Positions 44,555 to 57,017 of a stretch of 64,000 nt of DNA are shown here, one piece after another. The stretch's first letter is position 1. Every line of letters starts with the position of its first letter. Source of the stretch: Cystobasidiopsis lactophilus (taxonomy: Eukaryota > Basidiomycota > Agaricostilbomycetes > Agaricostilbales > Chionosphaeraceae); the NCBI GenBank assembly GCA_001599975.1, contig BCIO01000001.1:1116001-1180000 (forward strand). Reading direction: 5' to 3'. The translations under genes were made by a program, and so were the position numbers. The notes under the pieces were generated by a model. It did not search any database. It worked only from the letters and a program-made list of their open reading frames with translations, and had not been told where the DNA came from.

Positions 44555-47500
44555 ATGCCTGGGCAGGAGCCGCGCCCACAACGTCGCGTCTCGGAGCTCG
44601 TAGATGGATATGAACTGCGCGAGGCCAGAAATGGCCGAGTGGTTGTGCCCAAGCCTCGTCGGCCCGCTCCAGCTCCGCCGTCATGGCCTCTACGCTCTGT
44701 GCAGCCTCCAGCGCTCGAGACGCACCGCACAAGGCCCCCTCCGCCAAAGGAACCTACGAAATATGCGCCAGAGCCCGAGTGGCAAAAGGAGGACGACGAC
44801 GCTTTCGATTTCGAGGAACTTCAAGCCCCGCCCGAGCCTACGCACAAGGAATCTCGGACTACAACACAACCGCTCCTGACGCCTTCGACTTCGACGGGCA
44901 ACTTGACCGATGAATACCAAGCCGCCTCAGTCTTCGACCGGAAAGCCGCACCTTTGCATCTGCCTGCGCTGGACGAGGTCATCTCTAAGCTAGACCGCTT
45001 CCATTTCACGGCATCGTCGTCAGTGTTAGGGTCGAGCGAAGAGGCGGCGTGGAACAAATGGCTGGAAAGCGGCCAACCTGGCTTCTTGCGGCGACTTCTT
45101 TCTAGGTCTCGCCCCAAAACGCAGGTTGAAGAAGAAGAGCATCGCCTTGTCGAACACAAGAACGACCGCAAGCTCATCTTCCCGCCGATGCATCTAATCC
45201 CGGAGTCATTGACTCTGGAAGACCTGAAACTCAATCGGTCGCACGCTGCCCCTCTCTTGAGCCTGGCCACTGTTCTTGGAGTGGCAGTGAATGGTGTTCT
45301 GGGTGGCGAGGGCTCATCCTACGCCGCAACGGTACGGATCTGGCCCCTGGCTCGGATATCTCTTTCACACACCAAGTTTGGCTGATTCACTAGCGATCAC
45401 AGCTGACTACGGTCGAAATCTTTCGCGATATGATGCAAATGATGAGCCTTGTTCTCAACTTCACCGGGACGCGGTCCAGCTCCAACGCCAGCGGCTGGCA
45501 GCACTTCCTTTTCGACACGGTTCCCAACGTACTCGGCTTTGATCTCATCAGTGCCTTTGGCATGGCAATCCTCTGGTTTTTCCTTTTCGTGCTGGTCTGT
45601 GGCTGGGCGTTGTGGGAGTTCTGGCTCATGACGCGGGAGAGCAACCCGGAGCAGGAAGGCGAGGGCTTCGATTGGGAGGATCTCTTGCCGCAACGAGCAC
45701 AGGGGCAGTTGGAAAAGAAGGGCAACAGCAAAAAGGAGAAGGCAAAGAAGGGTGTTTGGCCTCCGCTGCGGCGCAAGCGAGGCTACCGCATGACCGTCGT
45801 CTTCTTGATCACGACTCTCTATGTGCCGCTCTCCAAAATTTCTATCGACGCCTTGGTTTGGTCATCCGACTTTTGGCCCATCGACAACCCTTACCTCGCC
45901 ACTGACCACCCAACTTTTCCACCTTCCGCTAACAGCACCCTGTTTCGGAACCCAAGAGATTTCTGTTACACTACCACTATGTGGCGTGAGTACATTGCAG
46001 AAAGGCACTGAGAAGTTCTAGCTGATCCACGAGCGCCACAGAGCCTGATGGCCTTCAGCACTTCAACTGGGCGTGGGCAATCATGCCAGTGGCCATCTTG
46101 ACCGTCCTCTGCCTCACCATCATGTTTCCCATCATGCTTTACCGAGAGGTCAAGCGGAGCATCCCTCAAGTCTCGCCTTTCACCGAATTTGGCGAGCAGC
46201 GGGCCGAAGTCCTCGCCGAGTACGAGCGCCTTCTCGATAACGATCACCACCCTCTCAGCTTCCTCTACAATGACTACCGGCGCGAATGGGCTGGCTTCAA
46301 GGCCATCTACATGGCTGTCAAACTTTCCTCTGTGCTTTGCATTGCGGTCCTCAGCAAAGACAACTGCCTCTTCCGCGACAGCAGTCGAAATCAAGTTCTC
46401 ATCATCTGCGAAGCCGTCCAGCTCTTCTTAATGACGTGTTTTCTCGCCCTCGACACCATCACCTCTCCTTTCGTCGACCGGTTCTCCAACAATTCGGACT
46501 GGGTGTCGCGTATAGGCTACGTCTTGATCGCGCTCATTGGGCTCCTCAGCGCGATGCATGTGCGCGGATCATCCGCTCTTGACGGAGGAGTCCTTACGAC
46601 CGTCACCGTCATTGTCTATGCGCTCAACATCTGGTTCAGTGTGCTGTCTACCGCGATCTGTAGGCGCTGGGTGAAGAGGCTTCAGCAGCGACTCGACTTC
46701 AGCATCGACGTCTTCAGCCCTCAGCTCGAAGTCTCGCGCCACATCGGCAGACGCATCTGGCAAGAAAGCTTTTCAACCATTTTGCTCGCCAGTGATGACT
46801 ACAAGATGCCAGAGAACGAGCGCATCGTCTGCACAAAGCTTGACCGAGAGACGCCACCTTACTTTCTGGCCTTTCAAGGCACCCAAGGCGAGCGCCATAT
46901 CGAGAATCTCAACATTTTAAAGGACGTTGGATTCGGCCCTTACTGGACCGCCATTCAGAACACTCAAAATCCTCACTATCGGTCGATCTGTGCGGCCATT
47001 CTCCGACATTATCACGGGCCCGACGCTTACTGGAAACCGATCCCCACCAAAGTCGCCACTGGTTCATACAAAGACACAACAGTTCGCGTTACCTCCTACT
47101 TTGGCCGCGCGATCGTCGTTCCCTTTCCCTTCACCGTATGCTTTGCTTACGACGAGTGTCCCAAACCTCTGGTGAAGATCACCGAGTTGGCCGATCTGGA
47201 GCTCTTCGTCGCTCAAAATCGCTCCGCAATGGTCGTTCAAGGGCGGCAGGTTCGGAGGGGTTTGAGGGCTCTGGAAGGGAAGGAGGTGGTCGCACCGTAC
47301 GTCGGGACGGACCCAGTCGGCACTACGACCCGGTTTCGCGGCCTCCACCGAGAGACCTTCACCCTGCAGCAAGTGTCGACCTTTCGATCTGGGAAGCTGG
47401 TCATTGGCCGCAACACCCAGCTCCAGTGGAGAGGATACAACCATGGGTCGGGCTTCGAAGTGTCTATCCACTATCGCGACCCAATCAACTTGAAGGCCAA

Positions 47501-48661
47501 ACCTGTCAAGTTGTCGGGGGAAGAGGCCTTTGGCCTTGCGTCTGACTTTCTCTTAACGCCGCAGCTCGCTCGCCTCTTCCAATCCAATGCCTCGGCGGTC
47601 TCGTCCAACGCCGGGCTGATAGCCCACCACATGTCCGCATACAAGGACCACTATCGACGCCACTTCGAAGCCAAAGCCAACTGCCTGTCGTATGGCTTCC
47701 TTCTCAACGTTGTCGGAGCCGACGACAGGCCTATGGCCGAGTTGGCCGAGCTGCTGCAGGCGACGGAGCCTGCACCAAAAGTGCAAGAGATGCTTCAGGC
47801 CTTCAAGGCGAGCAGAATCGCAATTGACGAGCGTCTCTTCTGTGTGTGTCGCAACTCGCTCAGCCAGCGGTGGTACTTGATCTGGGACGACTGTTGGTGA
47901 GCATTGTGTCGACCCAAAGCAGCATCCGGGTCCTAATAGAGTCTTTGGCAGGCGGCGCAATTCCAGCACGGTCGCGGCCTTGTCCCAGAGCCCGCAAGAC
48001 TTCAGTCCGCACTACCGGTCGTCCATTTGCTACCACCCGCTGCCGCGCGACGCTCTGGTGGAATTCCTTGCTCGACATGGCTTCCCTCGCAATAGCGACA
48101 AAGGCGTCTTTCATGTCGGCTTTCTCAACCAGATCTACTTCATCCTGGACGAGATCGCGTTCGCCAAGACCAATCAAGCGGTCCAGCTCAGCATCAACAG
48201 GCAGACCGTCACCTACTCCGACCTTCCGTTGCCTGGGGGTGCGCCCCGCGATTCGTCTGGCCTTCCTTCTGGAACACTCGTCACGGTGGGAACAGGAGGT
48301 GCGTCTCTGCCAAGGCTGTTTGTTCTTGCATAGTTGACGGAATGCGGCTGCAGACGGAACCGCTCACGATGATGCGCAAATCCGGAATCGCAATGCGTTC
48401 CCCTTCGAAGCAGCCATGGGGCCAGTTCAGATCAAAGGTTGGCACAGAGGGCAGCGAAAGGCGCAGCTACGGCAGCAACTTTTCAGACTCAAGGAGGGTG
48501 CTCTAACCTGGCTTGGCTTGCGACCCATCCCGCGATCTTTCGCCTCGAGCCTCGGAGTCTCCTTGCGCTTGCGACCGACTGTCGAAGGGCTGGAGCTGCC
48601 ACGCAACAACGGTTGGCGGCGGCAAGGCCTTCCCGCTCCCGCTCCCGCCACCACCCAGTAG
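44555..48661 (+). CDS. 1,289-aa polytopic membrane protein of unknown function
   Basis: Exons 44555..45331, 45403..45985, 46042..47896, 47952..48298 and 48354..48661. A Pro-rich N-terminal region of about 235 residues precedes seven or eight hydrophobic spans, including ISAFGMAILWFFLFVLVCGW, MTVVFLITTLYVPL, MPVAILTVLCLTIMFPIML, LIICEAVQLFLMTCFLAL, YVLIALIGLLSAM and TVTVIVYALNIWFSVL. A Cys-containing loop (FRNPRDFCYTTTMW) lies between spans three and four, and NxS/T sites precede it. The C-terminal 600 residues are soluble, with mixed alpha/beta character. The N-region, membrane core and large cytosolic C-domain might fit a channel or transporter with a regulatory head. No family was recognised. 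Confidence 0.75.
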
Positions 48662-48989
48662 CTTGTAATTCTTGTAATCCACACCTTCATCTTAGCATAC
48701 CTCCTGCTGCTTATTTGCTCTCGTTGCGGACTAGAAAGACTTGCAACAGGCCTGCATTCGCCACCATGTCATCGCCTCGTCCCTCGATGCGCGCCGGCCA
48801 GTCGGTCATAGAGAGTCTGCCCCTCTCTTCCTCAAGCCGCCAGCCGGTCTGCTCTCCTTTTCTCTTTCACAAGCGGCTGGACCCGCTACCGAGGCTTGAC
48901 GCCGTCGGTTTGAGCCTTTCCCTTGCCAATCCCTCTCGTTTCTTCAAAAAGGCCCGGCGCCGCTCTTCATCCCTGCCCCTCCCTTTGCC
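48662..48989 (+). promoter_or_regulatory. promoter / 5' leader with an upstream frame
   Basis: An ATG at 48764 in a good CCACC context opens a frame of about 88 codons that overlaps the start of the next gene in another frame. It may be a regulatory upstream ORF or an undetected 5' exon. Confidence 0.35.
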
Positions 48990-49322
48990 ATGTCCGACGT
49001 GGACGACTGCGATGACTTCTCTACTCAAGGTATCGTCATTATCGCCTCTGCTGTCGGGGGCTTCATTGTTCTGTGCATTTTCGGATGCATGTACTTGAGA
49101 AGGAACGGCAGCAACAGTTCCTCGGGACAAGACATCACGCTCGTGAGTTCTCCCCTCTGATGGAGCTTGTCTCGGTTCAGCTATAACCTCCTCGGCTAGA
49201 ACCTCGAAAGGGGGATGAGTATGAACGACCAAGCCGAGCTTCTGAAGAACGCAGGGTCCATGGGCCAAGTCAACGTGCCACAGGTTACGGAGGAAAACTA
49301 CCTTTACAATGGAAAGGTGTAG
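48990..49322 (+). CDS. 91-aa single-pass membrane protein
   Basis: Exons 48990..49142 and 49200..49322. A short acidic N-terminus (MSDVDDCDDFSTQ) is followed by one membrane span (IVIIASAVGGFIVLCIFGCM) and a basic stop-transfer (YLRR). The 45-residue cytosolic tail ends VTEENYLYNGKV. No signal peptide is needed for an N-out/C-in type III topology. It may be distantly related to the next gene, which has the same plan (acidic N-terminus, span, basic stop). Function unknown. Confidence 0.65.
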
Positions 49323-49614
49323 CTCTGTTTCTTAAGCCTGGCGCTGTCCGAATGCGTGCCCTTTTTCGTTCGCTATCATTGTTGAATTCGAGATCCTCTC
49401 CGGCCATGCCCTACCTTTTCCACGGCCGAGAACCTTGTCTTGGACGTCTCAATATGTCCAATAGATTGATCTATGCTCGCCAATGCCCAGGCCGAATGCC
49501 CTAGAGATGCCTCCCTTTGTTCCTCTGAGACAGTCTGCCACGGACAGGTCGTCTTGAGAAGGTGTCCTAGTCTCACTATGGCCGTCCCATTTCCTCTCTC
49601 TCGCTCTACCAGCC

Positions 49615-50588
49615 ATGGAAGACGAGCACTACAATTATCTGGTAGCGAGGGACGACTCGGACGAGTTCGAGGATTGCGTGAGCTCTTTTGCTGCTCAGGC
49701 TTTGGATGAAGCAGCGCTGATTCCGGCTTCTGTAGGAAACGGACCCCGAAGCGGTCGCTATTCTCGTAGTTATCATTCTCGCCGTCCTCTTCCTCATTGG
49801 TCTGGGGGTGTACCTGTACAAGAGAGCGCAGGCTCGCCAGCAACAGCGCTCGCTGGCCTGGTGCGTTTCCGCGGATCCTGCCCTCGCTGAACTACCGCTA
49901 ATGAAGTCCAAATGCACAGGAGAGACTTCATCCCTCGATGGCTGGACTTCTCCGGCGAGCCCGAAGGGTCGCTGCATATGGCCGGGCAGGACATGGCTTT
50001 CGCCAACAACTATGGCACTACGGCGCCTCCGATGTCTGCGTACGACGTCAAGACGCCCGGTCTCTACAGGAATGGCAGCTTTGGAAAGGGCTCCGACTAT
50101 GGCTCCGGTGAGCTAACTGCTCAAGTTCTAGCCTTTGTCCTGACAGGGGTTGGCATTCAGCTGGCTTCATGACTCCCCACCAGCCCACAAGCGCTTTCAG
50201 TGCTGGCTTCCAGACTCCAGCTTCAGCCTACGTTGATCATCCTGCTAGTGCGCCGCCGGGGTCCGGCTCAGGCTATTTCATGACCTCTTATGAATCGGCG
50301 TACAACCAAAACAGCCGGTCGAACAGCAAGCGCCAACGGACACCCGGCACGCCATTGTACGAGTACGACCAGGACGACGCCTACTCCATCAACTCGTACG
50401 AAGACAGCCCTAGAGGCGGGAAGAGGAGCGGCGCATTAACCCCTTCGACACCCTACACTCCCAGCCGACAGCGCGCCTTGCAGGAAGCTTGGGGCAGAGC
50501 CAGAGCTGGTTCTGGAGGACGCATGGACGCCATTGAAGAGGACAGAGGCGAAGTCCAGCGCTCTCGCTCTCGCCGCCACCATCGTTGA
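49615..50588 (+). CDS. 267-aa single-pass membrane protein with Ser/Tyr-rich tail
   Basis: Exons 49615..49677, 49736..49860, 49920..50107 and 50161..50588. An acidic N-terminus (RDDSDEFEDC) is followed by one span (AILVVIILAVLFLIGLGVYL) and a basic anchor (YKRAQARQQQ). About 200 cytosolic residues are rich in Tyr, Ser, Pro and Gly, with a TPYTPSRQRALQEAW segment and a basic end (RSRSRRHHR). The TP/SP sites suggest phosphorylation. It follows the 91-aa membrane protein on the same strand. No family was recognised; it could be a cell-surface or cell-wall sensor-like protein. Confidence 0.75.
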
Positions 50589-50832
50589 GGTCGCCACCAT
50601 CTTTCTTTGAAGTGACTGGGACACTTTCTTGTTATCCTTCCCGTCCTCTCTTTGTACTGTGGATCTAGATTTTGCATTGGGAGTTTCAAGCGTAGCCGAC
50701 CAGAAGGCTCACCTTCCTGACAGCGCGAGCGCTCCCAAGAATCCCCAGCTTGCGCTCGCTCCATTCGCCCGCAGCTTGATACCTCGTGCTTCGACGGCTT
50801 GCTACTCGCCGCTTGACGCACAGAACTATGAA

Positions 50833-53800
50833 ATGGAGGGCCAGCTAGCCGAGAACGCTCGCACGCTCATTACTGGCTTCCCTCTCGCCTCGTCGTCCTC
50901 TGCCAATGGCGCCGCTCGGCACCTGGCGGCAGACGTGCGGGCTCACGGGCTCGTCCCAGACGTGCTCCTGCCCTTTGCAGACGCCAACTGGACCCGGCTG
51001 GACGTGCACGACTCCCAGACCTTGTGTGTTTATGCAGCTCCTTCGCTTGCAATTCTTAGATTAAGGAGGCTCACGCTTTTGCCTGGTTTCTCCAGTCACT
51101 TTGCGCCCAGCCAATCCGAGCAGCCTCGCACACATGCATCCGCGCCCTTTGACGCCGCCGCTTTCCTGTCCCAGTTCGTTGACAGCCAGCTTCGGCCGCC
51201 CACCCTCGTCTTGCGCACTTCGCCCAACAAGCCGAGCGCCACGTCCAGTCCTGACACCATGGACTTCCTCCGACCCAGCACGCCTTCAAAGGCCAGCACC
51301 AGCGTCGCCGTCACGCCTTTGAAGCGCAAAATGTCCAGCATGAAGGTCGTCGAGCCCGTCAGCAGCACCCCTCTGTCCTCCTCAGCTGCGATCGACGTCG
51401 ACGAGCTGGAAGAGCCCCAGTCGCCCACCAAGTCGCCTTCCAGGGTCGTGCTGGCCTACAAGAAGGACCCGTCCGTCCTGCTGGACAAGCTGCGCGACTT
51501 CATGCAAGACATCTTCACCGACGAGGACAACCTGGGACCCTTCTCCGGCTCGTCGTCCAGCTCTGCCACGCACCGGCAGCTCGCTCACTTTGACACCAAT
51601 GGCCACCTCAGCACATCCACCTTGAAGGAGCTCACCCGACTGTTCACCCAGTTCGTCAAGACCAACGCCGGCCGATACCTGGAAGCTGCGTTCGCGCCGC
51701 CCAACCCAGTTTACGACACCTCTCACTTTGCCAGGCTCCTCAAGCTGCTGGAGAGGAGCGTCCAGGCCGCCAGCGACGCCCAGCCTATCCCGTCTGACAA
51801 GCTGCGAGCCGCGCGAAATTTTGCGTCGCTCTCTTCCGGTGGCACGGACAGCAAGTCTAAAAAACAGACGCCCAAGAAGCCCCGCAAAGGTGCTGCTGCC
51901 ATTGCTGCTGGGGGAGCCGACGACGATTTTGGCGGCAACGCCACCACCAGCGCCACCCGCCGCTCTTCGCGCTCCCGATCCAGATCCGGCTCGGTGTCCT
52001 ACGACGAGACGGAAGGGGAGGACGAAGAAGAAGCGTCGCTGCCCAAGTCGCCCTCGCGGCGCCGCCTCTCCAAGTCGCCGTCGAAAGTGTCCAACAAGTC
52101 GGCTGGCCCGGCCACCAATGAGGACTTTGAGTGGTCGGACGAGGAGCTGGGAAAGCTTGAATCCAGCTTGGAGGTGGTCCACCAAGGGCTGTCGGCAATC
52201 AGTGCCATCCTGGCCATGCTCTCAGCGGCCAAGTTGCCCAAACAGGTTCGCGAGCCACCATTCTTATCAGGTTGCTGATTTTGACTTCTTTTGGGGACAC
52301 ACAGCTATACTCAGAGGACTTGATTGCCATGTGCTTGAAGACGGTCAAGGATCGGATGAGCGACTTGGCCTATCCGTGCATTGAGGCCTTGTCGAGCCTG
52401 CACTCCGGCTTTCAAAGCGCTCTCGCCGGCCCGCTCTCCGAGTCGCACATCTCGACCTTAGTCGAACTCAATCTCCTGGCGTTCGCCTCTGTTTTACCTC
52501 GCATCCACGAACTTCTCAAAGCCGAAGAGATGCCAGAGCAGATCATCATCTCGGCCGTTTACGTCGCCATTGGGCCCTTCTTTGCCGAATGCGGCTCTGA
52601 TTCGGCTTCCTCTCGCAGCGCCAAAGGCAAGGCCAAAGACAGCTCGTCGGCCTTGTCCTCGCTCAAGAGCCTGCGCATGGCCGCTCTGTCCACCTTGCGC
52701 GTCGTCTTCTCCAAGCACCCGAAGCAACGCCCGTGGATCGTCGACGAGATTTTGTCACAGCTCAACACGGTGCCCGACATCAAGCAGAGGCACTTCCGCA
52801 TCCGAAACGGCAAATCGATCCACACTGTCTCGGCCTTGCTGCTGCACTTGATCCAATGCTCCGCCCACGACATTCGCTCGCGTATGGCCAAGACCCTCGC
52901 TAAGCTACAAAAGCGGAATGCGAAAGCTGGCAGGAGCATGGACGTCGACGACGAGGAGTCGCAAGAGGAGGACGAGCCGGAGGACGAAGACCTTGCTGAA
53001 CGGCAGGTGGAGGCGATTAGGCAGCGAGTGAGCGTGGCCATGGCATCGGCCACAGAGACGGCTGGCAAGATCATCGGCTTCCTCTTCAAAAAGTGCGGCG
53101 CGTCCAGCAAGCTTCCAGTTGGCGAGACAGACTTTCGGCTGGTGTTGGACGCCCTGATCACAGACTCGCTGGCTGTGCTAGACCTGCCAGAATGGCCGGC
53201 TGCAACTTTCTTTATCAACAACAGCCTCAGGAAGATGGTGAGTCACCTTCCCATCCGGCAAGGCACTTTGGAGTCTGGCTGAGATTCCTTCCAGTTCGAG
53301 CTCCTTGGAAACGCCAAATCCTCCGCAGAACTGACTGCCACCAAATCAATCTGCTTGGATCACCTGGGTTCCATCGCTGCCAGGTTTGCTGAGCGCAACA
53401 TCGACATCGCGCAGGCCGTCAGTGATTGGCCCACGCAAAGCCTTGCCCAAGTAAGGTGCCTGTTCGACCAGCACGGATGTTTTTCTGACAGCCTTCCTAA
53501 AGATGTTGTCTTCCGATTTTGGCGGCAAGCTGGAGGAGCTCACCCAGCTCGTGCAGGCTAACGAGCACGTGGTGGCAGGCCTAGCCAGTCTCAAAGATGA
53601 AGACGGCACTTTTCAAGTGAGCACCTGGTTTCCTTTCTCACCAATCATGGCTAATTGATATGCAGAGTGCTGCCAACTTTGTTTCCGCTCGATGGGCATC
53701 GGAGCTGCTCGGCGGCCTCATGCGACTCGAGAGTCAAGAAGCCAAGGACCCTGGCATTTGCTCGGCCTTGCTTTCGCTGTGGGAACCATTTGCCGTAAGG

Positions 53801-56800
53801 TTGTCCCCGGGGTCAAATGCGCAAAGCTCAGTGGGAGGGACCAGATACAAAATGCGTCCAATGAAGAACAACTTGCACAAACGGCCAAAGCCATCTCCTG
53901 GTACCAGAGCCAGAAGGATCTCTTCGAACAGCTGTTGTCCAGAGTTTTGGTCGTGCTCAACACTTCTGATGGGGCCGCCCAACGTGCCAAGGCTCTCAAG
54001 TGTCTCGGACAAGTCGTCGCAGAGGACGCCGATGTGTTTGCTAGGGTCGGTGCCACGTTCATATTCCTATCATCATGGCACAGCTTACCCTATGCGATAC
54101 AGGCTGACGTGAAAAGCGCCATCGAAGGGCGGTTTCGGGACGCTCAGTCGTCTGTCCGAGATGCGGCCCTGGAGTTGTTGGGCGAATACATCGTGAACCG
54201 GCCGGACCTTGCTGTGCAGTATCTCCCTCGCATCTGCGAACGGGGCACGGTGCGTCAACAGACCAATGTTGGACCAAAGCTTTTGACTGAACGATATCTT
54301 TCGCGCACAGGACAAGGGCCTGAACGTCCGCAAGCGCGTGATCAAGCTGCTCCGGCGGCTCTATCCTGTTCTTCCCGAAACTGCCCAGCGAGTCGCTGTC
54401 GCCCTCACAATCGTGCGACGGGTCAAGGACGACGACACGACTGTCAAGGATTTGGCGATCGCGGCCACCGAAGAGATGCTTTTCACATTCACGCCCAAGC
54501 GGAAGTCAAGCACGACTGAGATCACAGCCTCTTTACTTGACTGCGCTAAGGTGCTCGTCAAGGTTGCCAGCGACACGCCGATGGAAGACGCCTTGCGCGC
54601 CATCATGGCCAAGAAAGCGGACAACTCGAAAGCTTCCGGCGATTTCACATTGGTCCTCGAGCAGCTATCTGCTGTCATGGTTTCGGATATGACTGACGGC
54701 TTGCTGGAGACGGCCCACGTAAGCTCAGTTCGGCCGGTTGCTCCCATTTGCAAGTCACTCACATTAAGCAACAGACCCGCATCGGTTCCGCCCGGATGCT
54801 CGTCTTTCTGATCAACGCGCAACCTTCAGCTTTGAAGCCTGGTCAGGTCGAAAACCTGCTGCCATACTTGCAATCCGCCGAATCAGACTCCGACCGCCTG
54901 GTGCGCGACTTCCTTCTACAGGCTCTTCGAGCTGCCATCCCGTCGTTGCCTGCTGCTGCCCTCCCTACGACCGAGCGCCTTCAATCGACTTTGATAGTGC
55001 TTTTGAACAAGATCCACCCAAATCCGTCCACCTTGCAAGCGCTCGTCGGCTGCCTGTGCGACGTCATCATCAACCACACCCATCAATTTGCTACTCTCTG
55101 CAACGTCTTCCGCAAAGTCGACAAAAACCTGAACGACCGGCTTCAACTTTTCAGAGCGCCAAACAAGACGCCGACGCCTCAGGACAAATTCGCCACCCAG
55201 TTCATGATTCGCTTCTTCGGTCTCATGGCTCAGTGCGCTGACTTCGATGCCATTCGCGAGTCTATGCCCGAGGCCGCAGACGAAGTGGACAAGCTGACGA
55301 CCGCCAGTGTCAGCGACACCGCGTTCAACAAGTTGGTCGCTCTGTTCAAGGATCCCGCCTTGAGCGTTCTTCACAAAGCGCTGCTGGCCGCCCTTGGGGC
55401 CCTGTTTCAAGGCTTTCCCACCCTTATGCTGCGAGATGAAAGCTCTGGCATCATGGACGAGATTTTCGACAGCCTGGACACGACGGAGGACTCGAGAAGC
55501 CAACTTCTCCACATCATTCGAGACTTTCTGGTCAGTCAGGCAGCCAAGACAGTGATGTCTGAGCAAGTTAGCAGCAAAGACCAGACAAAGACGACGGCGA
55601 GATCCACACCGAAGAAGATGAAGGCCACCGGAGTGGACATTGACGAGCTCATCGGGAATGTCGATGGCTTCGCCGAGACTGGGTGAGATCTTGCTTCCCT
55701 GTCAGCTAGCACGGTGTGCATCGCTGATATTTTCCACAGGGTCAGCTCAGCTATCGTGCAGCGATACCTCCACCACATCCTGGTGGCGGCTAAATCGCGC
55801 AACTCGGCAGATCGCAACATTGCCCTGGAGATCATCTCTTTCACGGTCAACCTGGGCCTTGCGCATCCCATCGACTGCCTTCCCATCATCGTGTCTTTGG
55901 AGACGGCGGACGACAGCCAGATTGCGAAGCGGGCTTTCGGGCTCCACTCCATTCTTCAAAGCAAGCATTCAGCCCTCGTCTCCACCCGGTATCAAGAATG
56001 TGCCCGAACCGCATTCGACTACAACTGCCAGCTGTCCGACGGCACGCAGCATGCTCGAGGCTATCGAGAAGAGGACAACTCGGCTCGCCTTGCGATGTGG
56101 TACACCATGCTGAAAGAAAAGCGGCCCCTTCGCTTGGACTTTGTCAAGACGCTAGCCAGACTCTTGGCAGTTGAACCAACCAAGGAATGCGGCGCAGTCG
56201 ATGTCGGCTTCGGCCGGTTCGTTGCAGACAACCTGGCGTGCTTCGAGTACAAGAGCCAAGAGGAGATCTTCGTCTGCCTCAAAGTGCTCGACCGGATTTT
56301 GGCAGAAAGTGCAGTCCAAGCGGCACAGATGATGCTGGAAGTCGTCGATCGCGATGAGCTCCAAGTGGAGTTGACCCAGCCGCCACCCGGTAGGCACCCT
56401 TGTCTCTCCTTCCGATTTGCTCTGAGACTCACCGCACGTGCTCCAGTGGACTCAACAACCCTACCCTCGCTGGTCTACACATCTCAAGTTTTGACCCTGT
56501 CTTTCGCTTTGCGAGATCACCTCAAGCTGCTTTACTCGCTTTCTGACGCGTGAGTGACTGTTGCTGTGTTTTATGCCATGCTTTGGGATTCACATACGAT
56601 GCCTTGACGCCGCCAGGAAATGCTCTAAGTTCGTCGAGGGCAAAAAGTCTGCGATTGGCGACAAAGTCCCTTCTGCGGCCGCCACCGCCACGCCCATTCT
56701 CGACCTCGACATGTTCCCACTGCTGGGCGCATCACTTATTCCGACCGAGATTGACGCCAACACTTGTGTGGCAATTGCAAGGGCATTTGAGGCCAAGGTC

Positions 56801-56857
56801 TCGTCGGACACTCTCCTCACCCACGAAGCCGAAGAGGAGGACGAGCTCGCTGGTTGA
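50833..56857 (+). CDS. sister-chromatid cohesion loader Scc2/Mis4/NIPBL
   Basis: Twelve exons (50833..52245, 52305..53237, 53295..53450, 53503..53616, 53666..53794, 53845..54045, 54103..54249, 54311..54718, 54775..55682, 55740..56389, 56447..56549, 56617..56857) give about 1,800 aa of HEAT-repeat protein. Diagnostic blocks are RHFRIRNGKSIHTVSALLLH, the HEAT-loop RDAQSSVRDAALELLGEYIV with DKGLNVRKRVIKLLRRLYPV right after it, and FMIRFFGLMAQC. Scc2 with Scc4 loads cohesin on chromatin. A Ser/Lys-rich disordered region lies near residues 340-440. A 72-nt segment (51024-51095) with GTGTGT/CTCCAG ends is a multiple of three and may be an unrecognised intron; its removal would shorten the protein by 24 residues. 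ATG 50833 is the first in frame. Confidence 0.9.
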
Positions 56858-57017
56858 CTTTGTTTCTGCACGCTAGACCGCTCTGGTCTTCTTCTTGCAT
56901 TGCTGTAAAACGATTCTCGCCCAGACCACCTGCTGCTTGTCGGTGACGATCCAAGTCGGCCAAACGAAGAGGTGCGAAGTGGGCTGAGGAGGGGTTTAGG
57001 GGCTTCCACAGTCACAG

